Source: Mycobacterium palustre
Lineage (GTDB): Bacteria; Actinomycetota; Actinomycetes; Mycobacteriales; Mycobacteriaceae
NCBI RefSeq assembly: GCF_002101785.1
Contig: NZ_LQPJ01000127.1
Coordinates: 1-64,000 of the forward strand
Direction: 5' to 3'
Length of the DNA: 64,000 nt
Positions 58,588-64,000 of the stretch are shown here, piece after piece (position 1 is the stretch's first letter; each line of letters begins with the position of its first letter). The notes beneath the pieces are model-generated. The model did not search any database, had not been told where the DNA came from, and was given only the letters and a program-made list of their open reading frames with translations. The position numbers were made by a program, and so were the translations under genes.

Positions 58588-60084
58588 CTACCGCCCGGGC
58601 GGGGGCGCGCCGGCCGGGGGCGCCTCGTTGCCGGCGGTCCACCACACCGGCGGTTGCTTGGTCGACCAGCCGCACACGGCCTCGAGCTCGGCGGCCAGCG
58701 AGATGAGCATGCCTTCGCTGTTTGCCGGACCCATCAATTGCACCCCGATCGGCAAACCGTCGGAGGTAAATCCGGCCGGCACGTTGATCGACGGCCAGCC
58801 CAGCACGTTCCACGGCCACGTCAGCGGGCACGCGCCGATCATGGCGCGGTCGGTGCCGATCCCGCCCAACCGGTCGAAGGCGCGCGCCAGCGGCGGCGGC
58901 TGGGCGGTGGTGGGCGCCAGCACCACATCGACGATGTCGAAGATCGAGCCCACCCGCCGCTGGGCGGCGGCCTCGTGGCGGCGCGCGCTGCGCAAGATCG
59001 CCTCGCCCATCACGTGGCCGATGCGCAGGTTGGCCTGGGTGCGGGGGTCCAGGACGACGCCGTCGCCGAGACGCTCCTCCCAGTCCCGGAGGCCCGCGGT
59101 GGATCGGGCAAGGAAGTCCCAGGACAGCCGGACGCCGTAGTCGGGGTTGCCGGGCACCACGGTGTGGCCGAGCAGCTCGAGCTGCCGGCCCACCGCCTGG
59201 GTCGCGGCGAGGATCTCCGGGTGCAGCTTGGCGCGGAAGCCGGTGTACGGAAACCGCGTGGACAGCGCGATGTTGAGCGGACCGGGCGCGATCCCGACGT
59301 AGTCGGACGCCCTGATCGGCGGCGGTTTGTGCCGGTCACCGTCGACGTTGCCGCTTGCGGCGTCGAGCACCAGCGCGGCATCGGCGACCGTGCGGGCCAG
59401 CACCCCGTTGACCGTGATGCCGTTGAACGCTTCGGGCAGCGGCCAGGTGGAGATCCGGCCGCGCTGCGGCTTGATGCCCACCAGGTGCGTCCACGCCGCC
59501 GGGATCCGAACGCTGCCGGCGCCGTCGGAGCCGATCGCCGCGGTCACCAGGCCCGCGGCCACCGCCGCCGCGCTGCCGCCCGACGATCCGCCCGGGGTGT
59601 GCCGGCGCGACCAGGGGTTTCGGGTGTGCCCGAAGCCGGGGCCGCTGGTGAACGGCCACTGGCCCAGTTCGCAGGTGTTCGTCTTGCCGACGATGACCGC
59701 CCCGGCGGCCTTCAGGCGGCGCACCACCTCGGAGTCGTGGGTGGCCGGCGGCACATATCCTTCCGTGCCGAATGCCGTCGGCACCCCGGCGATGTCGACG
59801 TCGTCCTTGACCGCGATCGGGATGCCCAGCAGCGGGGCGGTGTCGCCGGCCGCCCGCCGGCGATCGGCCTCGGCCGCGTCGGCCACCGCCGACTCGGTCA
59901 GCACCACCCGGAAGGCGTTGAGGGTCGGCTGGCTTTCGTGGATGGCGTGCAGCGAGCGACGGACCAGGGTGAGCGACGTCACCGAGCGGTTGGCCAGCTG
60001 ATAGAGCAGGTCGGTGAGGGTGGGCAGGCGCTGGCTGCCGGAGCCCGAGGTGGACCCGGTAACGGACCCGGTAGCGCCAATCAC
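58588..60084 (-). CDS. amiA2: Amidase AmiA2
   Basis: 498 residues of the amidase-signature family, hydrolysing an amide bond of unknown substrate. The Ser-cisSer-Lys triad is visible: Lys in PIAVKDDVDIAG, the Gly/Ser block GGSSGGSAAAVAAGLVTAAIGSDGAGSVRIPA with cis-Ser and nucleophilic Ser, and the downstream GIKPQRGRIS. GTG 60084 was chosen because it starts VIGATGS, aligned with the start of M. tuberculosis AmiA2 (484 aa). Divergent from recO. The protein is cytosolic by sequence and ends with a Gly/Pro-rich tail. Confidence 0.92.
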   Translation of the reverse strand: MIGATGSVTGSTSGSGSQRLPTLTDLLYQLANRSVTSLTLVRRSLHAIHESQPTLNAFRVVLTESAVADAAEADRRRAAGDTAPLLGIPIAVKDDVDIAGVPTAFGTEGYVPPATHDSEVVRRLKAAGAVIVGKTNTCELGQWPFTSGPGFGHTRNPWSRRHTPGGSSGGSAAAVAAGLVTAAIGSDGAGSVRIPAAWTHLVGIKPQRGRISTWPLPEAFNGITVNGVLARTVADAALVLDAASGNVDGDRHKPPPIRASDYVGIAPGPLNIALSTRFPYTGFRAKLHPEILAATQAVGRQLELLGHTVVPGNPDYGVRLSWDFLARSTAGLRDWEERLGDGVVLDPRTQANLRIGHVMGEAILRSARRHEAAAQRRVGSIFDIVDVVLAPTTAQPPPLARAFDRLGGIGTDRAMIGACPLTWPWNVLGWPSINVPAGFTSDGLPIGVQLMGPANSEGMLISLAAELEAVCGWSTKQPPVWWTAGNEAPPAGAPPPGR

Positions 60085-60145
60085 GGGGTACGAGACTAAC
60101 GGCGCGGATACCGGCAATGTCGCGGCGGGGTGCAAAACTATTGTG

Positions 60146-60943
60146 ATGCGGCTATATCGAGACCGGGCTGTGGTGTTGCGCCAGCACAAGCTCGGCGAAG
60201 CCGACCGGATCGTCACCCTGCTGACCCGCGACCACGGGCTGGTGCGCGCGGTGGCCAAGGGGGTTCGCCGCACACGCAGCAAATTCGGCGCGCGGCTGGA
60301 GCCGTTTGCTCACATCGACGCGCAGCTGCATCCCGGCCGCAACCTCGACATCGTCACCCAGGTCGTTTCCATCGACGCGTTCGCCACCGACATCGTCAGC
60401 GACTACGGCCGGTACACGTGCGGGTGCGCGATGCTGGAGACCGCCGAACGCCTCGCCGGCGAGGAGCGGGCGCCGGCCCCGGCCCTGCACCGGCTCACGG
60501 TGAGCGCGCTGCGGGCGGTGGCCGACGGCCGCCGCCCCCGCGACCTGCTGCTGGACGCCTACCTGTTGCGGGCGATGGGCATCGCCGGATGGGCGCCGGC
60601 GCTGACCGAGTGCGCCCGGTGCGCCACCCCCGGTCCGCATCGGGCGTTCCACGTCGCCGCCGGCGGCAGCGTCTGTTCGCGCTGCCGCCCGGCCGGCTCG
60701 ACGACGCCGCCGCCGGGGGTGCTGGACCTGATGTCGGCGCTGCACGACGGGGATTGGGAGTTCGCCGAGCAGGCACCGCAGTCGCACCGCAACTACGTCA
60801 GCGGCCTGGTGGCCGCGCACCTGCAATGGCACACCGAACGGCAGCTCAAGACGTTGCCGCTGGTAGAGCGGGCGTATCAGCCCGACCGCGCGATCGCCGA
60901 CCGGCGCGCGGCGCTGCTCAGGCAGGATACGGCCTGTGGCTAA
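60146..60943 (+). CDS. recO: DNA repair protein RecO
   Basis: A 265-residue recombination mediator that helps load RecA on gapped DNA with RecR. The N-terminal OB fold begins YRDRAVVLRQHKLGEADRIVTLLTRDHGLVRAVAKGVRR. The zinc site is formed by CARC and, 30 residues on, CSRC. ATG 60146 gives exactly the length of the M. tuberculosis protein. The stop overlaps uppS by eight bases. Confidence 0.93.
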   Translation: MRLYRDRAVVLRQHKLGEADRIVTLLTRDHGLVRAVAKGVRRTRSKFGARLEPFAHIDAQLHPGRNLDIVTQVVSIDAFATDIVSDYGRYTCGCAMLETAERLAGEERAPAPALHRLTVSALRAVADGRRPRDLLLDAYLLRAMGIAGWAPALTECARCATPGPHRAFHVAAGGSVCSRCRPAGSTTPPPGVLDLMSALHDGDWEFAEQAPQSHRNYVSGLVAAHLQWHTERQLKTLPLVERAYQPDRAIADRRAALLRQDTACG

Positions 60944-61826
60944 AGCGGAGCGCAGGCCGAAGTCGCCCGACTTCCCGCAGCTACCCCCGGCGCCCGACGA
61001 TTACCCGGTCTTCCCCGACAAGTCGACGTGGCCGGTCGCCTTCCCCGAGCTGCCGCCGTCCGCCGACGGTGGCCCGCGCCGGCCGCCGCAGCACATCTCC
61101 AAGGCGGCCGCGCCGCGGATCCCGGCCGACCGATTGCCCGGCCACGTCGCCATCGTGATGGACGGCAACGGCCGTTGGGCCACCCAGCGAGGGCTCAACC
61201 GTACCGAAGGACACCGGGCCGGTGAGGCAGTCGTGATCGACGTCGTCTGCGGGGCAATCGAGGTGGGCATCAAGTGGCTGAGCCTGTACGCGTTTTCCAC
61301 CGAGAACTGGAAGCGGTCGCCCGAGGAGGTCCGGTTCCTGATGGGGTTCAACCGCGACGTGGTGCGCATGCGCCGCGTGAACCTCAACACGATCGGGGTG
61401 CGGATCCGCTGGGTGGGATCGCGGCCCCGCCTGTGGCGCAGTGTGATCAACGAATTGGCGATCGCCGAGGCGATGACGCGGGGCAACGACGTCATCACGG
61501 TCAATTACTGTGTCAACTACGGCGGTCGCGCCGAGATCGCCGATGCGGCAAGGGAAATCGCCCGGCTCGCCGCGGCCGGCAAACTCAACCCGGACCGGAT
61601 CACCGAGTCGACGATCGCGCGTCACATGCAGCGGCCCGACATCCCCGACGTCGACCTGTTCCTGCGGACGTCCGGGGAGCAGCGGTCCAGCAATTTCATG
61701 CTGTGGCAGTCCGCCTACGCCGAGTACATCTTTCAGAACAAGTTGTGGCCCGACTACGACCGCCGCGACCTGTGGGCGGCCTGCGAGGAATACGCCGCGC
61801 GCAATCGAAGGTTCGGGACCGCATAG
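60936..61826 (+). CDS. uppS: (2Z,6E)-farnesyl/decaprenyl diphosphate synthase UppS
   Basis: A 296-residue cis-prenyltransferase making long polyprenyl diphosphate, the lipid carrier for cell-wall sugars in mycobacteria (decaprenyl phosphate via Rv2361c). The catalytic Asp76 is in HVAIVMDGNGRWATQRG. Other motifs are HRAGEAVVIDVV, LSLYAFSTENWKRSPEEV, DLFLRTSGEQRSSNFMLWQSAYAEYIF and WPDYDRRDLWAA. The N-terminal 65 residues are proline-rich and variable. The GTG start overlaps recO; the TAG overlaps the next gene (TAGTG). Confidence 0.95.
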   Translation: MAKAERRPKSPDFPQLPPAPDDYPVFPDKSTWPVAFPELPPSADGGPRRPPQHISKAAAPRIPADRLPGHVAIVMDGNGRWATQRGLNRTEGHRAGEAVVIDVVCGAIEVGIKWLSLYAFSTENWKRSPEEVRFLMGFNRDVVRMRRVNLNTIGVRIRWVGSRPRLWRSVINELAIAEAMTRGNDVITVNYCVNYGGRAEIADAAREIARLAAAGKLNPDRITESTIARHMQRPDIPDVDLFLRTSGEQRSSNFMLWQSAYAEYIFQNKLWPDYDRRDLWAACEEYAARNRRFGTA

Positions 61827-62254
61827 TGCCGTCACTGCAGGAGCGGTTGACCTCAATACTCCGCGACGTCCTTCCCGTCGAGGAGGAATCCGACGGCGCG
61901 CTGACGGTGCGCCATAGCGGGACGCTGGCGTCGCTGCGCGTGGTGACCATCGCCGACGACCTCGACCTGATATCGCTGACCCAGATCTTGGCCTGGGATC
62001 TGCCCCTGACCAAGAAGGTCAGCGACCAGCTCGCCAGGCAGGCCCGCGACAGCAACTTCGGCAGCGTGACGACGGTCGAGAAGGTCAGCGACGAGGCCGT
62101 GCAACGCAATTCGGGCAAGGGCGCGGCCAAGGTCGCCGACGTGATGCTGCGCTACAACTTTCCGGGCGGCGGCCTCACCGACGACGCGCTGCGCACCATG
62201 ATCCTGTTGGTGCTCGACACCGGCGTCGAGATCCGCCGCGCGCTGATTGCCTAA
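61826..62254 (+). CDS. Rv2360c-like conserved protein
   Basis: 142 residues from the GTG sharing one base with the uppS stop, the same length as M. tuberculosis Rv2360c. An alpha/beta protein with no signal peptide; segments LRVVTIADDLDLISLTQILAWDLPL and FGSVTTVEKVSDEAV are well formed. The plan recalls the YbjN/type III chaperone-like fold, but this is weak. It ends with a four-base overlap on the convergent alpha/beta hydrolase gene. Function unknown. Confidence 0.75.
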   Translation: MPSLQERLTSILRDVLPVEEESDGALTVRHSGTLASLRVVTIADDLDLISLTQILAWDLPLTKKVSDQLARQARDSNFGSVTTVEKVSDEAVQRNSGKGAAKVADVMLRYNFPGGGLTDDALRTMILLVLDTGVEIRRALIA

Positions 62255-63252
62255 GACACCGCCGACACCGTCGCCGCGGCGGCGACGTCCTCGCCGGCCC
62301 CGGCCCGCAGCAGCTCGCGCAGAAGCTCCCGGTCGTGGTAGGCGGGGCCGGTGGAGTCGACGAACCGTGCGAGCACCTCGACGAAGCGATCCGGGTGATC
62401 GCTGAACGGCATGTGCCCGGAGTCTTCAAAGATCTCCAGGCACGACCCGGGAATCGCCGCGTGGGCGGTCCGGGCGTGTTCGACCGGGATGATCGGGTCG
62501 TCTTGGCCCCAGATCACCTGCACCGGAACGTGTTGCATCAGGTGGACCCGGTCCAGCATGGTGACGTATTGGCCGCGCGCGTCCACCACCGACCGCAGGG
62601 TGCGCGCAAACGCCGACAGCGCCCGCGGCTCCAGGAAGCCCTCGAGCAGAGCCACAACGTCGGTGGCGTCGCGCCCGAACTTGGTGGAGCCCAACGTCTT
62701 TCCGATCGCGCGGCCAAACAGCCGGATCGCGGGCATCACGCCGGGGGTGCGCAGGGCGGCCAGGGCCTCGGCGCCCATCGGCATCGCCGCCAACCGCAGC
62801 GCGATGCCCACCTCCTCGTCGACGCCGCCGGCGCTCACCAGCACGATCCGCTCGACCAGTTCGGGGTACTGATAGGCGAACTGCATCGCCACGCCGCCCC
62901 CGAAGGAATGGCCGACGACCGTGACGCGGTCGACGCCGAGCACGGCGAGCAGGTCCCGCATGCCGTTGGCGAAGGCCGGCAACGAGTAGTCGGCGCGCGG
63001 CTTGTCGGATTCGCCGTGGCCCAGCAGGTCGGGCGCGATCACCGTGAACCGTTGCGCGAGCTTGGCGTGCACCGGCTCCCACGCCGTGGAGTTGTCACCG
63101 ACGCCGTGGATCAGCAACAGAGCCGGCCCGGAACCGGCGATCCGAAAGGCGCGGCGGTAGCCGTGGATGGTGCGGAACTGCAGTGACGGCGTTTCGACGT
63201 CCCGCACCGGCCGCAGGTGTGGCCCCGCAAAAGGTAGGGCGTGGTTCCGCAT
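62251..63252 (-). CDS. Alpha/beta hydrolase, paralogue of Rv2715
   Basis: 333 residues from the ATG at 63252. Oxyanion HG motif LLIHGVGDNSTAWEPVH, nucleophile Ser in VVGHSFGGGVAMQFAYQYPEL, acid Asp in VIWGQDDPIIPVEHA and catalytic His in FEDSGHMPFSDHP. The overall text (LRPVRDVETPSLQFRTIHGYRRAFRIAGSGPALLLIHG in outline) resembles M. tuberculosis Rv2715, which lies elsewhere, so this is a paralogue or a translocated copy. The substrate is unknown, likely a small ester or epoxide. Further upstream ATGs exist at 63303 and 63315 but have a poor N-terminus. T-rich tracts lie about 90 bases upstream. Confidence 0.85.
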   Translation of the reverse strand: MRNHALPFAGPHLRPVRDVETPSLQFRTIHGYRRAFRIAGSGPALLLIHGVGDNSTAWEPVHAKLAQRFTVIAPDLLGHGESDKPRADYSLPAFANGMRDLLAVLGVDRVTVVGHSFGGGVAMQFAYQYPELVERIVLVSAGGVDEEVGIALRLAAMPMGAEALAALRTPGVMPAIRLFGRAIGKTLGSTKFGRDATDVVALLEGFLEPRALSAFARTLRSVVDARGQYVTMLDRVHLMQHVPVQVIWGQDDPIIPVEHARTAHAAIPGSCLEIFEDSGHMPFSDHPDRFVEVLARFVDSTGPAYHDRELLRELLRAGAGEDVAAAATVSAVS

Positions 63253-63399
63253 CGTGTTCTCGCTTCCCTTGAGTCCTGGTTGCCTCGGCCGTGGGCCGCT
63301 CATGGGTAGGAGCACGCGGCGTGCGCGTATCGGACGCTTTTTTCAGAACTTTTTTCTCGGGTCACCAAGGAGACGCCGCGGCGGCCGGATCGGTTCAGT

Positions 63400-63792
63400 C
63401 TAGGAGCCGCACCCCGAGCACGTTCCGAAGATCTCGATGGTGTGGCTGACGTCGGAGAACCCGTGGTTGGCGGCCACCTGGGCCGCCCACTCCTCGACCT
63501 CGCGGTCACCCACCTCGACGGTGGAACCGCAGCTGCGGCACACCAGATGGTGGTGATGGTGCTCCGAGCACCTGCGGTAGACCGACTCGCCCGTGTCGGT
63601 GCGCAGCGTGTCGACCAGTCCCGCCGCCGCCATCGACTGCAGCGTCCGGTAGACGGTGGTCAGGCCGATGTTCTCGCCGCGGCGCCGCAGCTCGTCGTGC
63701 ATCTCCTGGGCCGAACGGAAGTCGTCGAGCGTCTCCAGCAGCGTCGATATCGCCGCCCGCTGCCGGGTGCTGCGGACACTCGCGCCAGTCAT
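63400..63792 (-). CDS. zur: Zinc uptake regulator Zur (FurB)
   Basis: A 130-residue Fur-family repressor of zinc uptake genes. Winged helix: TRQRAAISTLLETLDDFRSAQEMHDELRRRGENIGLTTVYRTLQ in outline. Structural zinc: Cys85, Cys88 (CRSC) and Cys125, Cys128 (CSGC). The regulatory site uses the histidine-rich loop CSEHHHHHLVC (residues 75-85), with five consecutive His. The start ATG overlaps the stop of smtB by four bases. In M. tuberculosis this pair forms a zinc-responsive operon in which SmtB represses both genes without zinc, and the same logic is expected here. Confidence 0.93.
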   Translation of the reverse strand: MTGASVRSTRQRAAISTLLETLDDFRSAQEMHDELRRRGENIGLTTVYRTLQSMAAAGLVDTLRTDTGESVYRRCSEHHHHHLVCRSCGSTVEVGDREVEEWAAQVAANHGFSDVSHTIEIFGTCSGCGS

Positions 63793-64000
63793 GGGGTGTC
63801 CTCGCCGGCGTGCGCCACCGCGTCGACGACGATGTGCGCGAGGTGATGGTCGGCGAGCCGATAAAGCACCTCGCGACCGGACCGTTCGCCGGCGACCACG
63901 CCCGCCGCCTTCAGGATCTTCAAATGCTGGCTGACCAGCGGCTGCGGCACCCCGAGCGCGTCGACGAGTTCGTGGACGCAGCGGTGCGACTCGCGCAGCT
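63789..64000 (-). CDS. smtB: ArsR/SmtB-family zinc-responsive repressor, N-terminus beyond the window
   Basis: The last 70 residues are visible. The recognition helix region reads VHELVDALGVPQPLVSQHLKILKAAGVVAGERSGREVLYRL. The C-terminal alpha-5 metal site is present as DHHLAHIVVDAVAHAGED, with the Asp/His and His/His-type ligands of zinc sensors. It would repress its own operon with zur and release DNA when zinc is high. The start lies past position 64000. Confidence 0.9.
   Translation of the reverse strand, partial: LRESHRCVHELVDALGVPQPLVSQHLKILKAAGVVAGERSGREVLYRLADHHLAHIVVDAVAHAGEDTP

Noticed and set aside
1..64000. CRISPR array, prophage, insertion sequence, rRNA or tRNA gene
   Set aside because: No regularly spaced repeats, transposase or integrase reading frames, or cloverleaf-like conserved tRNA motifs were seen. 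The only mobile sequence is the intein in phoH.

Overview
The window reads as a slow-growing, non-tuberculous Mycobacterium chromosome, plausibly of the M. avium group; the species is inferred. The DNA is very GC-rich. The gene order is that of the M. tuberculosis segment Rv2406c to Rv2358, inverted, and many proteins match their M. tuberculosis counterparts in length (MbtI 450 aa, RecO 265 aa, UppS 296 aa). Gene names below rest on recalled family motifs and synteny; no database search was run.

Region by region. (1) 0-7.1 kb: end of a partial gene, an Rv2405-like protein, lepA (apparently with a non-canonical start codon), lipoprotein lppR, a GH15 trehalase, an FAD monooxygenase and two tiny membrane proteins. 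(2) 7.1-16.8 kb: sulfur assimilation. The sulfate ABC importer subI-cysT-cysW-cysA faces gamma-glutamyltransferase ggtB, a CbiX-like chelatase, cysH and the sulfite reductase gene. Both sulfur operons are preceded by a short cysteine-rich leader peptide. (3) 16.9-20.3 kb: hemW and an SbtA-type transporter with a decayed 5' copy of itself. (4) 20.3-43.2 kb: the mycobactin siderophore locus, mbtI, mbtA and the overlapping operon mbtBCDEFGH, with IdeR-box-like sites in front of mbtI and between mbtA and mbtB. (5) 43.4-46.3 kb: two CFP2-type secreted antigens and an ECF41-type sigma factor coupled to a carboxymuconolactone-decarboxylase-like gene. (6) 46.4-55 kb: hrcA-dnaJ2-rsmE, then phoH-ybeY-corC-like-cdd-like-era. 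PhoH is split by a 359-residue intein with class 3 signatures and a LAGLIDADG endonuclease. (7) 55-58.6 kb: an accessory patch with an SDR, a PLP-dependent decarboxylase and a wrecked recQ. (8) 58.6-64 kb: amiA2, recO, uppS, an Rv2360c-like gene, an alpha/beta hydrolase and the zinc regulators zur (furB) and smtB (cut by the window end).

How the parts work together: MbtI makes salicylate and MbtA activates it. MbtB adds Ser/Thr and forms the oxazoline ring. MbtC/D supply the polyketide unit, MbtE/F add and cyclise the lysines, MbtG hydroxylates lysine and MbtH assists the adenylation domains. The sulfur genes take in sulfate and reduce it to sulfide for cysteine, and the two Cys-rich leaders suggest that cysteine supply is sensed through translation of these leaders.

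Compared with M. tuberculosis as I remember it, the window lacks mbtJ, rpfD, Rv2390c, Rv2395 and both PE_PGRS genes. It gains the phoH intein, a second cfp2-like gene, the ECF41 pair and the 55-58.6 kb patch.
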